From Chitinophaga sp. SYP-B3965 (GTDB taxonomy: Bacteria > Bacteroidota > Bacteroidia > Chitinophagales > Chitinophagaceae): DNA of 64,000 nucleotides. Below the pieces are notes generated by a model. It saw nothing but the letters and a program-made list of their open reading frames with translations. It was not told where the DNA came from and did no database searches. A program made the translations under genes and the position numbers. The stretch covers positions 62,001 to 126,000 of the forward strand of contig NZ_WJFD01000008.1 of assembly GCF_009647655.1 (NCBI RefSeq), in the 5' to 3' direction. Every line of letters starts with the position of its first letter. Within the stretch, counting starts at the first letter, position 1. Shown here piece after piece: positions 42,031 to 51,450 of this stretch.

Positions 42031-43614
42031 TTATTTTATCATCCACATCTTCGCATTAATATCATCCACCGCAGAACCAAACTGCTTCTGTACCGCATCT
42101 TTCCAATGCTGTTCATTAGAAGCACGATGGCTATCCGGATATTTAAACCGCATAGGTATCACCCCATTATTTCCAGTCCCTGCACCTGTACTGAAAACCG
42201 GCACACCCGTTCTCCTCCAGTTCAGGTAAGCTTCAAAATCTGAACCCTGAAAAAATGCGAGGTACTTTTGTGTCAGGATCTGTTCCAGGCCAGTAGCATT
42301 ATCACCAGCATACTTCACAGACGGCTGCTGATAATATACACCTTCAAAATTAAACGGAATAGTATAGTTAGTGCCGCTATAAGCCTTGATCACATTACCC
42401 GGCGCATCAACCGGTACGCCATAAAATGACAGTGATGCACGGATACCTTTTTTATACCAATCCTCTGCACTGCCGGTGATCCATTTACGGTTGATCGCTT
42501 CTGCAATGTTAAAGCACATTTCAGGATAGCCAATATACACCTGCGGCTCCGGAGAATACCCGGAATAATAACGGCTGCGGCTACGTAAAGAGTAAGCAGC
42601 ATTCACCACATCCGCCATTTTAGAAGACATATCATCCAAACTTTCTCCTGATGGCGCTCCCACATAAGCCGTAATATCAGCCGGTGTTTTACCCCCTTTT
42701 AACTGTGCCGTGGCAGGTTCCGCAGTAAGATAAGCACGCGGGTCATTCAGGCTCACCAGTTTATTCAAATAGGTGGCAGACATATTGTAACGTGTAGCAT
42801 CGTTCCCCAGGTTATCCGGGTTGATGGGATACTTGTTGATGTTGTTGTACACATACTTCATGTTATGCTCAATACCTGTCATCAAAGGATACTTAGCGGG
42901 ATTGTTCACCACATCCGCAAACTGCTGCCCTACTTTCAATTCCGCATCTGCCGTTTTCAAACTCAGGCTGATCAATACGCGTAAACGTAAAGTGTTCACC
43001 GAACGTTGCCAGTCTTCCAGCCGGTTATTAAAATAGAAATCGTTGGATAAGATCTGCCCTACACTCGTATTACTTTTATCAGGGTTCACGATGAGCTGTG
43101 TGAGATCTGTGTTCGCCTCATCCAGCCATTTCAGGACCTGGATGAAGATCGCTTTCTGATCATCATACACAGGATACAGGTTATCCTTTCCTTTCAAAGC
43201 TTCTGTCATGGGCAGATCGCCTACCATTACCGTCATGCGGTAAAAGAGGAATGCTTTGAAGAATTTGCCTAACGCTGCATAAGGATTCACCGCTGCGCCA
43301 CCCAAACGTTTCGCTTCTTCTTCCATTTTCAGCACATTGAAGAGCGTATAATAATCGTTGGATTTAGCACCGCCCCAATCGTAACGCTGGTTACCGTAAT
43401 AGTTGTAATTACAGGCATCGAATTGATTCCAGCGCATCACATCACTCCAGGGAGAATTGATATTGATATTGCTGAGGATACCCGTCAACACCAAACCCGG
43501 AGGAACCTGCAGCGGTTTATTGGAATTCATTTCATAATCCGAGAACTGTTTGCTGCAACCTGTGCCCATAAGGCCCAGTATCGCAACGAAGAGGAATATT
43601 TTTATCGTTTTCAT
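42031..43614 (-). CDS. SusD-like outer-membrane lipoprotein (SusD-like_2 type)
   Basis: A 527-residue lipoprotein with lipobox MGTGC. It belongs to the SusD-like_2 branch: NKPLQVPPGLVLTGILSN, the WNQFDACNYNYYGNQRYDW segment, AFLFYRMTVMVGDLPMTEAL, SVGQILSNDFYFNNRLEDWQ, and the C-terminal FEAYLNWRRTGVPVF. The partner SusC-type receptor is encoded 11 bases upstream. The pair is divergent from the transporter-like gene and phnW, so phosphonate-bearing material is a reasonable guess for its ligand; this is inference from position. Confidence 0.9.
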   Translation of the reverse strand: MKTIKIFLFVAILGLMGTGCSKQFSDYEMNSNKPLQVPPGLVLTGILSNININSPWSDVMRWNQFDACNYNYYGNQRYDWGGAKSNDYYTLFNVLKMEEEAKRLGGAAVNPYAALGKFFKAFLFYRMTVMVGDLPMTEALKGKDNLYPVYDDQKAIFIQVLKWLDEANTDLTQLIVNPDKSNTSVGQILSNDFYFNNRLEDWQRSVNTLRLRVLISLSLKTADAELKVGQQFADVVNNPAKYPLMTGIEHNMKYVYNNINKYPINPDNLGNDATRYNMSATYLNKLVSLNDPRAYLTAEPATAQLKGGKTPADITAYVGAPSGESLDDMSSKMADVVNAAYSLRSRSRYYSGYSPEPQVYIGYPEMCFNIAEAINRKWITGSAEDWYKKGIRASLSFYGVPVDAPGNVIKAYSGTNYTIPFNFEGVYYQQPSVKYAGDNATGLEQILTQKYLAFFQGSDFEAYLNWRRTGVPVFSTGAGTGNNGVIPMRFKYPDSHRASNEQHWKDAVQKQFGSAVDDINAKMWMIK

Positions 43615-43625
43615 AATGATATTAT

Positions 43626-46600
43626 TTAGAAGGTAATGTTGAGGTTCACTCCGTAACGGCGGGTAGAAGGTGATTGCAATCCGGAACCGCTTTCGTTACC
43701 GGCATACTGGTCAATATCCACATCTTTATTCTCCGCGAAATACAACAGGTTCCTGCCTACCAGGGAAACACTGGCCTGGCGGATGAAAGAGCCGCTCAGG
43801 ATATGCTGCGGAACAGTATAACCGATCACCACTTCCCTCAGCTTCATGAAAGTTTTACTGATCATGTTAGCCTCCATGGTATTATAGTAGAAGCTGATGT
43901 AATCCTGCAGGAAGGTTTTGGTGGTATTGGGAGCATACACCAGGTCTTTGTAATTAGTGACCCTGCCATCATTATCATACTGAATAGCCGCACCATTACT
44001 CACCACCACACCATCTCCTACCCATGATTTCACACCTTTGTAATCATTGAAACGCGCTTCGCCCATTTTACCCAGTACGGTATTAATGTGCCTGCCGCCA
44101 CGATAGGTTTGTTGCTGAATATAATTATTCATCCTTCCACCCACACGGCCATCAAACTGGAAGCTGAGGGAGAATTGCTGGTAACGGAAAGTATTGTTCA
44201 CCGCCCATACCCAATCCGGGTTAGCATAACCGAGGAACTGATTAGCTGGTGATTTAATAGGTCTGCCGCTGGCATCATTGATCAGTTTGCCATCTGGTGT
44301 TCTTACGAATGTCTGGCCATAGATACCATCTACCCTGTCTCCCGCTTTATAATAAGTGTTCAGTGTATTTACACCGGGATAGAAATCTACATACCGCTCT
44401 TTAAACGTAGACCAGTTTATCATTACATCCCAGTTCAAACCAGTTGTATTACGAAGCGGCGCCCCGGTGAGCGAAACTTCCCAACCCTGCTTACGGGTTA
44501 CCACACCATTCACCAGATACTTTTCAGCACCGGTAGCATCTGTGATCGGGAAATTATAAATACGCGGACCATCCTTGGTCACGAAATAAGTAACTTCCAA
44601 TCCTAAACGATTTCTGAACATCCGGAGATCCATCCCTGTTTCATAAGCCGTACTGGAGAAGGGTTTCAGATCAGGATTAGCGATCGTTCTGGAATAGATG
44701 GCGCCTACTTTGGAATCATACAAAGGACGAACATCATATCCGGCAGAGTTTTCAAAGGAGGGACCGTCGTAAGAAGACTGGTATTCCGTACCATAACCAA
44801 CCGGGTAGGTGGCTTGTGGTGTTGCGCCGATAGTAGCCATCGTCAAACCACCTTTCACATTCGCATAAGAGCCTCTGAATTTCAACATGTCAATCACTTC
44901 CGGCAGTTTCACATAATCAGATACAACGGTACTGAGGGAAATAGAGGGATAGAAATATACGTCGTTGCCTTTGGGGAGCGTAGAGAGTTTATCATACCGG
45001 CCGGTTAAAGATAAGGTGGCGTATTTGGAGAAAGAAAGATCCGCATAACCATATCCGCTCAACACCAGCATGTCTGATGTAAAGTTGGTGGACTTTAATG
45101 GATTTAATGAATTCGCAAAAGCGTACCATCCTGGCACGTTCAGATAATCAGTAGAAGTGAAACTGGATTTATAGGAGAAAGACCGGGCATTACCACCCAC
45201 AGAAGCTTTCAGGCTAATGACAGGGGTGAGATTATCATGATAGGTAAGCAATACATCCGTGTTGTTTTCAAACATGGAACGTTTGTCTTCCCGGTAATCA
45301 CCTAAACCAGCTTCTCTTCCATAAGGATGCGCAGAAAAAGGTAATTTTTCATTCCGCAACATATCATAGGAAGTAACCTGTGAACGGGCCAGCACATCCA
45401 GGTGATCTGAGATCTTGTAAGAGAGTTTCATGTACCCGTTCATGTCTGTTTTATAATGCCCGCGTTTCCATTCCATCACCTGGAACCATGGATTCGTGTA
45501 ACGCTGATATTCTGCGAATACAGATTGAATTCCTTCTTTACCCGGCTGCCAGTAATTACGCATAGCATCTACGTCCCAGTCTGCGCCTGTCCAAATGGAG
45601 ATGTTATAGATAAGACTGTTTGGACCATAAGCCACATCCGGAAAATTAGGGGTGTACTGGCGGTTATAGTTGAGGTAACCATCCAACCGTAATCTGTCGG
45701 ACAGATCATAACCGGCGGAAATGTTGAAGTTGGTGATGCTTAATTTACTGTTCGGGATAATGCTCTTTTGCTGAGAGTGCGAAAGCGAGAAACGCAGATC
45801 GTAATTTTCACCTCTTGCGGAAACAGAGAGGTTGTTGGTGCTAAGCACACCCGTTTGCAGGAACCTGTTCAGGTTATCTTTTCCGCGTGCAGTCCATGGT
45901 GTAGCGGAACGCACACCACTAACCGGATCAACAGGACTATCATACTGCGGAATAAGCTGACCTTCAAATTTAGGGCCCCATACATCATAGTCGCCATCAT
46001 TGGTACCACCACCGCGGCCATCTTTAAATGCATATTTACCATGGTCGCCAGGGCCGTATTCATCCTGTGTTTTAGGAATGGCCAGGAAACCTTCGTCGAA
46101 CATCGTGCTGGAATTGAACTCTACAGAAAAACCTCTTTTATCTTTAGAGCCTCTCTTCGTAGTGATCATAATAGCACCATTCAAACCACGGGAGCCATAC
46201 AAAGCAGAAGCCGTAGCACCTTTCAGTACCGTGTAACTTTCAATGTCGTCCGGAGAAATGTTCCAGGTATCTGAGTTGATGGGCACGCCATCCACTACAA
46301 ACAACCCGATCTTGCTGCCACGTAACAGCAGTTGCGGCGAAGCCAGTAATTCAGGAGAAGCACCCACAGTAAGACCGGCTATCTTACCCACCAAACCATT
46401 GATAGGATTTGGTTCGCGGGCTTTGATGAGATCAGATCCTTTTACTTCCTGCACAGAATAGCCCAGGGCCTTTTTATCTTTTCTGATGCCGAGTGCTGTT
46501 ACTACTACTTCGCCTAAATTCTTTTTGTCTGTTTGCAGGATAATTGTGATCGCGGATTCTCCATTCGTGGTTATTTCCTGTGTCAGAAAACCGATGGAAG

Positions 46601-46832
46601 AAACCTGGAGAATTACGCCATTTGCGGCTTTGATGGAAAAAGTGCCCTGCGCGTCTGTAACCGTACCATTATTAGTACCTTTTACTTTCACTGAGGCGCC
46701 GGGAACCGGTTGCTGATCTTCGGACAGGATCTTGCCGGAGACCAGTTGTTGCGCCCACGTAATTGTACACGTGAGCAGCAGGGCCAGCATGAGGAGCGCT
46801 GCCCTAAAGTTAGGTTGAAAACTGTGTTGCAT
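43626..46832 (-). CDS. SusC/RagA-type TonB-linked outer-membrane receptor
   Basis: A 1068-residue receptor with signal peptide (LLMLALLLTCTITWAQ), a carboxypeptidase-like domain (VSGKILSEDQQPVPGASVKV), TonB box (GEVVVTALGIRKDKKALGYS), plug (GLVGKIAGLTVGASPELLAS; SALYGSRGLNGAIMITTKRG) and a barrel ending RRYGVNLNITF. Unlike the SusC protein at 21593 it has no STN domain, so it is not part of a FecR signalling loop. ATG 46832 is preferred to 46859 as it gives a normal signal peptide. The 309-base divergent spacer to the DUF5690 gene probably holds promoters for both directions. Confidence 0.93.
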   Translation of the reverse strand: MQHSFQPNFRAALLMLALLLTCTITWAQQLVSGKILSEDQQPVPGASVKVKGTNNGTVTDAQGTFSIKAANGVILQVSSIGFLTQEITTNGESAITIILQTDKKNLGEVVVTALGIRKDKKALGYSVQEVKGSDLIKAREPNPINGLVGKIAGLTVGASPELLASPQLLLRGSKIGLFVVDGVPINSDTWNISPDDIESYTVLKGATASALYGSRGLNGAIMITTKRGSKDKRGFSVEFNSSTMFDEGFLAIPKTQDEYGPGDHGKYAFKDGRGGGTNDGDYDVWGPKFEGQLIPQYDSPVDPVSGVRSATPWTARGKDNLNRFLQTGVLSTNNLSVSARGENYDLRFSLSHSQQKSIIPNSKLSITNFNISAGYDLSDRLRLDGYLNYNRQYTPNFPDVAYGPNSLIYNISIWTGADWDVDAMRNYWQPGKEGIQSVFAEYQRYTNPWFQVMEWKRGHYKTDMNGYMKLSYKISDHLDVLARSQVTSYDMLRNEKLPFSAHPYGREAGLGDYREDKRSMFENNTDVLLTYHDNLTPVISLKASVGGNARSFSYKSSFTSTDYLNVPGWYAFANSLNPLKSTNFTSDMLVLSGYGYADLSFSKYATLSLTGRYDKLSTLPKGNDVYFYPSISLSTVVSDYVKLPEVIDMLKFRGSYANVKGGLTMATIGATPQATYPVGYGTEYQSSYDGPSFENSAGYDVRPLYDSKVGAIYSRTIANPDLKPFSSTAYETGMDLRMFRNRLGLEVTYFVTKDGPRIYNFPITDATGAEKYLVNGVVTRKQGWEVSLTGAPLRNTTGLNWDVMINWSTFKERYVDFYPGVNTLNTYYKAGDRVDGIYGQTFVRTPDGKLINDASGRPIKSPANQFLGYANPDWVWAVNNTFRYQQFSLSFQFDGRVGGRMNNYIQQQTYRGGRHINTVLGKMGEARFNDYKGVKSWVGDGVVVSNGAAIQYDNDGRVTNYKDLVYAPNTTKTFLQDYISFYYNTMEANMISKTFMKLREVVIGYTVPQHILSGSFIRQASVSLVGRNLLYFAENKDVDIDQYAGNESGSGLQSPSTRRYGVNLNITF

Positions 46833-47141
46833 AGTAGATAGGATTAAGCGATTTAGCAATACAAAGTTGTCCTGTCTATATGACCTAAATGTTAAGCAAT
46901 ACTAAATTAACAGTATAGAAATATTAAAATAATAATTACTTAACATAGGGCATATTTTTACTAATTCTAAACTATCGATCTTCGTCTGGATAATTTAAAG
47001 TTGGCCATGAGATGGAGTTTATGGGTTGTCTTAAGAAAATTTCTGTGCTTATCTATTGTAATTTAAGGAATTTTCATAATTTACAAATATTAAACAAAAG
47101 ATGAGGGCCAGCATTGTAATACTAAACATCGAAAATTGATC
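46833..47141. promoter_or_regulatory. Divergent spacer between susC and the DUF5690 gene
   Basis: An AT-rich gap of 309 bases with no coding frame. CAACTTTG on the minus strand near 46862-46869 resembles a -7 box for susC. The 11-mer AAATTAACAGT at 46904-46914 recurs as its complement at 52759-52769 before phnA, and may be part of a shared operator. No clear promoter for the rightward gene was found. Confidence 0.35.
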
Positions 47142-48473
47142 ATGTTTAAGAAACGGCTACAGGATTCCTCCGGGATCTTCTTTATTGTTTGGTGCTTAAT
47201 GGCTTCCTTTGGCACTTACTTCTGTATGTATGCATTCCGTAAACCTTTCAATACGGGCTTGTATACAAACCTGGTGTTATTTGGCATCGGCTATAAGACC
47301 GTACTGATCATTGCACAGGTGATGGGATATATGGTATCCAAGTTCGTAGGCATCAAAGTGATCTCCGAATTGCAGCCCTCCCGCCGCATTCCGCTGATCA
47401 TTGGATTGATCCTTTTTGCCGAGGTCTCCTTACTGGGTTTTGGCCTCGTCCCTTATCCCTATAACTTTTTCTTCCTCTTCCTGAATGGTCTGCCGCTGGG
47501 CATGGTATGGGGAGTGATCTTTAGTTTCTTAGAAGGCCGCAGGTTTACGGAAATACTAGGCATGGGACTGAGTATCAGCATGATCGCAGCTTCCGGGGTA
47601 TTGAAAACCACTTACATGGAGATCCAGGAGTTATTTCCTTTTATCTCTGAATTCTGGATGCCCTTCACCATCGGATTACTCTTCCTGCCACTCTTCTGCT
47701 TTTTTGTATGGATGCTTTCCATCGTACCGGCACCCAACGAAACAGATAAAATATTAAAGGCAGAGCGGCAGCCCATGAACAACGAAGACAAAAAAACCAT
47801 CCTCAGAAAATACGGCCCCGGCCTCTTGTGCATTTTATTGAGTTTTTGCATGCTCACCACCCTGCGTGATTTCCGGGATAACTTCGCCGTAGAAATATGG
47901 AATGATATTTCCGGCACACATTGGAATAAAGCCGTATTCTCACAAACAGAATTACTCAGCACCCTGATCGTAGTATGCTGCGTGGCGCCTTTATCCCTCA
48001 TCCGCAGTAATATCCGCGGACTTTGGGCCACACAGGGTTTGATCGCCATCGGTATTCTCACAACTGGTATCAGTACCTTTTTATTTTACCAGGCATGGAT
48101 CAGTCCTTTCGGCTGGATGTTGTCTTTAGGCACTGGTTTATTTTTAGCTTACATCCCTATTCAGATAGCGCTATTCGAAAGACTGATAGGCTTATTTAAA
48201 ATGAAAGCCAACGCAGGATTCTTTGTATATGGCTGCGATGCTACCGGTTATCTCGGCAGCGTAGGCCTATTATTATACAGAGAGTTCTTTATGAAAGACC
48301 TTCGCTGGAGCAGGGTGTTGATGCAGTTCAGCTATGTGTTATGTTTCACCTGCCTGACATTGATCCTTATATCCGTATTATTCTTTAACCGGAAATACGG
48401 GATCAGCAAACTGTTTCAGAAACCAGGTGCAGAGCCGCCTGTGAATATGGAGAACATTACTTTACATCAATAG
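47142..48473 (+). CDS. DUF5690 membrane protein, MFS-like; candidate phosphonate transporter
   Basis: A 443-residue polytopic protein with about 12 hydrophobic segments. The N-terminal GTYFCMYAFRKPFNTGLY resembles organophosphate/MFS carriers (the UhpT/GlpT opening 'YxxRKxF'), and QVMGYMVSKFVGIKVISELQ is a typical DUF5690 loop. ATG 47142 is chosen over UUG 47136. PhnW starts 5 bases after its stop, a spacing that indicates one transcript. Uptake of 2-aminoethylphosphonate or phosphonoacetate is the likely job; this is inference from the operon and the RKPF motif. Confidence 0.85.
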   Translation: MFKKRLQDSSGIFFIVWCLMASFGTYFCMYAFRKPFNTGLYTNLVLFGIGYKTVLIIAQVMGYMVSKFVGIKVISELQPSRRIPLIIGLILFAEVSLLGFGLVPYPYNFFFLFLNGLPLGMVWGVIFSFLEGRRFTEILGMGLSISMIAASGVLKTTYMEIQELFPFISEFWMPFTIGLLFLPLFCFFVWMLSIVPAPNETDKILKAERQPMNNEDKKTILRKYGPGLLCILLSFCMLTTLRDFRDNFAVEIWNDISGTHWNKAVFSQTELLSTLIVVCCVAPLSLIRSNIRGLWATQGLIAIGILTTGISTFLFYQAWISPFGWMLSLGTGLFLAYIPIQIALFERLIGLFKMKANAGFFVYGCDATGYLGSVGLLLYREFFMKDLRWSRVLMQFSYVLCFTCLTLILISVLFFNRKYGISKLFQKPGAEPPVNMENITLHQ

Positions 48474-48478
48474 GATAC

Positions 48479-49579
48479 ATGAAGAAGTTATTATTTACAC
48501 CGGGACCACTATCTACTTCCCGCACCGTAAAAGAGGCAGCCCTGGAAGATATGGGCTCCCGGGATGAAGCGTTCATTGAAACCATTCAGTACATCCGGAA
48601 TGCTTTACTCAAACTCGGACATGTGTCCAAAGAAGAGGGATACGAAACCGTGATCGTACAAGGTTCTGGTACTTTTGGAATAGAAAGTGTGATCAGCAGT
48701 ACCATCACCCCTGGTGATCATTTATTGATCCTGAGTAATGGCGCTTATGGAGAACGCATCGTAAAGATGGCCGTCATCCACAAACTGCCACATAGCATAT
48801 TACAGTTTGAAGAGGATGAGATCACCAGCCCTATAACAGTAGCAGCATTTTTAACGGCTCATCCCGAAATAACCCATGTAGCTTGCATCCACAGCGAAAC
48901 CACTACCGGTTTATTCAACCCCATAAAAGAGATTGGTGCTTTATGTGCCTCCAACGGTAAAACATTTATTGTAGATGCCATGAGCAGTTTCGGTGGTGTG
49001 GAGTTAGATATCAAAGCCTGCAATATTCAGTTCCTTGTTTCGTCTTCCAACAAATGCATAGAAGGCATTCCTGGTTTTGCCTTTGTCATCGCACAAAGGG
49101 ATGCACTACAAAAAGCAAAAGGCCAGGCACGCAGCCTGAGCCTCGATCTCTATGATCAATGGTATGGGTTGGAAACCAGTGGACAGTTCAGGTTTACACC
49201 TCCTACACTGAGTTTGATGGCTTTCCGCCAGGCTTTAAAAGAACTGGAAGAAGAAGGTGGAATTCCTGCCAGGGAAAAAAGGTACCGCACCAATAAATCC
49301 GTGCTGGATAGTGGTATGGCCGCGCTAGGGTTTTCACAATACCTAAACCCAACCATACAAGGCCACATCATCACATCTTTCTTATACCCAACACACCCAG
49401 CCTTCAACTTCGAAACATTCTATCGCAAACTCAGCGACAGGAATTTCGTGATCTATCCCGGCAAGCTCAGTAAAACCAATGCCTTCCGCATCGGCAATAT
49501 CGGGCAAATATTTCCGGAAGATGTACAGGCGCTCGTGCAAGCGATTGGAGAGATTTTAAAAGAAGAAAAGATTTCCTAA
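48479..49579 (+). CDS. phnW: 2-aminoethylphosphonate--pyruvate transaminase
   Basis: A 366-residue fold-type I aminotransferase, the usual length for PhnW. The N-terminus LLFTPGPLSTSRTVKEAALED is diagnostic, the Asp that contacts the cofactor is in FIVDAMSSFGG, and the PLP Lys is in SSNKCIEGIPGFAFVI. The enzyme moves the amino group of 2-aminoethylphosphonate to pyruvate, giving phosphonoacetaldehyde and alanine. Its neighbour enzymes PhnY and PhnA on the opposite strand complete the route. A strong terminator follows at 49604. Confidence 0.93.
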   Translation: MKKLLFTPGPLSTSRTVKEAALEDMGSRDEAFIETIQYIRNALLKLGHVSKEEGYETVIVQGSGTFGIESVISSTITPGDHLLILSNGAYGERIVKMAVIHKLPHSILQFEEDEITSPITVAAFLTAHPEITHVACIHSETTTGLFNPIKEIGALCASNGKTFIVDAMSSFGGVELDIKACNIQFLVSSSNKCIEGIPGFAFVIAQRDALQKAKGQARSLSLDLYDQWYGLETSGQFRFTPPTLSLMAFRQALKELEEEGGIPAREKRYRTNKSVLDSGMAALGFSQYLNPTIQGHIITSFLYPTHPAFNFETFYRKLSDRNFVIYPGKLSKTNAFRIGNIGQIFPEDVQALVQAIGEILKEEKIS

Positions 49580-49603
49580 AAACAACATAGCTTATCATTA
49601 AAC

Positions 49604-49640
49604 GCTCCTGATCTCCATCAGGAGCCGCTTTTTGTTTTTT
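49604..49640 (+). terminator. Terminator of phnW
   Basis: GCTCCTGAT (49604-49612) and ATCAGGAGC (49617-49625) pair perfectly with a 4-base loop, followed by a long T-rich tract. Confidence 0.85.
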
Positions 49641-49699
49641 TTATTTAGAGTTAAAGGTCTACTTTTAAAAACCTCCCTGCAAAAAGAAGGCAACCACAA

Positions 49700-49975
49700 A
49701 AAATTACCCGATCCCTCGGGGAGGTAGTATTTCTTTTGTCAAAGAAACCACACTGAAAAAATATAAAATCCCTCCCGATCCATCGGGGGTAGTAGCTTCT
49801 TCCCAAAAGAACAACCACCAAAAAAAGAATTAAAACCTCCCGATCCATCGGGAGGCAACGCTAAGCATCAAGCCATTAATAAAACAAACACTACCTGCCC
49901 ATCGGAAGAAAATGTTTTTTTTCAAAGACAACCACACATGAAAAAAACAAAAAAACCTCCCGATCCATCGGGAGG
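49700..49975 (-). repeat. Array of CTCCCGATCCATCGGGAG hairpins
   Basis: Four copies of a short inverted repeat occur near 49707, 49771, 49836 and 49956; the last two are identical over 20 bases and exactly 120 bases apart, each followed by a GCTAAG-containing tail. Read on the minus strand, the hairpins are followed by T-rich runs, so each copy could stop phnY transcription. The first two copies and a remnant near 49894 are degenerate. No gene lies in 49580-50008. Confidence 0.75.
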
Positions 49976-50008
49976 CTATGCTAAGTTCCATACAATAAAG
50001 AGTACCAC

Positions 50009-51442
50009 CTACCAGGGCATAGAAAAAGTCTTCACATAAGTAAAACACTTCATCGCCTCAATCACTCCCTCCTTAATCCCCAATCCAGAATCCTTCACCC
50101 CACCAAAAGGAGAATTCTCAATCCGATAACCAGGCACCTCATTAATATTCACCGTCCCCATATGCAAATGCTTCACCGCATGGATCGCCTTTTCCATATC
50201 ACGCGTAACGATCCCAGAGGAAAGCCCATACACCGTCCCATTCGCCAAAGCAATCGCATCATCCAGATCTTTCACTTTCATAATCGGCGCAAGAGGCCCA
50301 AAAGATTCCTGCACCACCATCTGCGCATCCCTCGGAACATCAACGATCACAGTAGGCTCCAGTAAAGCCCCATCCCGACGACCTCCATATAATACCTTCG
50401 CACCCTGCACCACCGCTTTCTTCACTACATCTTCCAAATAAACAGCAGAAGCCTCGTCAATGACAGTGCCCACACGGGTAGCCGCATCCGCAGGATCCCC
50501 ACAGCTATATTCCTTCGTTTTCTCCACGAACCGTTTTACAAATTCATCATGAATACTTTCCTGCACAAGGATCCGTTTCACCGCAGTACAACGCTGCCCG
50601 GAATTCCTGTAAGACCCTTCAGCTGCCAATGTAACAGCCAGATCCATATCCGCATCTTCCAAAATGATCAACGGATCATTGCCTCCTAATTCCAGGATCA
50701 CCTTCTTATACCCGGCCTGCTTAGCGATGTGTTTCCCCACTGCCACACTTCCCGTAAAAGACACCAGCTCTACTCTTGGATCCTGCACTAAAACTTCCGC
50801 TACTTCAGCCGTAGGGCCAAGTAATACACTCAGCATATAATGCGGCAACCCTGCTTCATACAGCAGTTCCACTAAACGTATAGCCGTGAGGGGAGTTTTC
50901 TCCGAGGGCTTTAAGATCACTGGCGTACCCGTAGCAATAGCCGGAGCAATTTTATGCGCCACCTGGTTCAGCGGATGATTAAATGGCGTAATAGCCACCG
51001 CGAGAGATAAGGGCTCCCGGAGTGTAAATATTTTACGCGCTTTGCCTTGCGGAGAAATGTCGCAGGAGAAAACCTGGCCATCATCTTTTAGTGCTTCGAT
51101 GGCAGCAAAGTGTAATACATCTCTTGCACGCCCCACCTCATAACGGGTTTCACGGAGGCAAAGCCCGGATTCAGACATGATCAGCTGCGCAAATTCCTCT
51201 TTCCGTTCTTCCAGCAGCTGACGTGCTTTATCAAGTACGGCAAAACGTTCGTACCTGCTCAGCTTAGGCCCACCTTTCAATCCAGCGAGGATCGCAGCTT
51301 CTGTATGCTGCCGGTTCCCCAATGTAACGGTGCCCACTAAACGACCGTCATAAGGGCTTTTTACTTCCAGTAATACATCAGACTGTAAAGGCTCTCCGGC
51401 AATGTAGCCGGTTAAAGAAATGACTTCATCTAATACAAGCAT
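50009..51442 (-). CDS. phnY: Phosphonoacetaldehyde dehydrogenase
   Basis: A 477-residue aldehyde dehydrogenase. The catalytic Cys is in NSGQRCTAVKRI, the general-base Glu in VILELGGNDPLII, and the cofactor segment is FTGSVAVGKHIA. Genetic context decides the substrate: it lies 8 bases after phosphonoacetate hydrolase and faces phnW, so it should oxidise phosphonoacetaldehyde to phosphonoacetate with NAD. The C-terminus ends with GVKDSGLGIKEGVIEAMKCF, as usual for the superfamily. The 3' end is followed by a hairpin repeat array. Confidence 0.88.
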   Translation of the reverse strand: MLVLDEVISLTGYIAGEPLQSDVLLEVKSPYDGRLVGTVTLGNRQHTEAAILAGLKGGPKLSRYERFAVLDKARQLLEERKEEFAQLIMSESGLCLRETRYEVGRARDVLHFAAIEALKDDGQVFSCDISPQGKARKIFTLREPLSLAVAITPFNHPLNQVAHKIAPAIATGTPVILKPSEKTPLTAIRLVELLYEAGLPHYMLSVLLGPTAEVAEVLVQDPRVELVSFTGSVAVGKHIAKQAGYKKVILELGGNDPLIILEDADMDLAVTLAAEGSYRNSGQRCTAVKRILVQESIHDEFVKRFVEKTKEYSCGDPADAATRVGTVIDEASAVYLEDVVKKAVVQGAKVLYGGRRDGALLEPTVIVDVPRDAQMVVQESFGPLAPIMKVKDLDDAIALANGTVYGLSSGIVTRDMEKAIHAVKHLHMGTVNINEVPGYRIENSPFGGVKDSGLGIKEGVIEAMKCFTYVKTFSMPW

Positions 51443-51450
51443 AATAAAGT

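Noticed and set aside
49651..50048. Two leftward frames with RWIGR repeats
   Set aside because: They are translations of the CCCGATCC hairpin array and lack any other protein-like feature.
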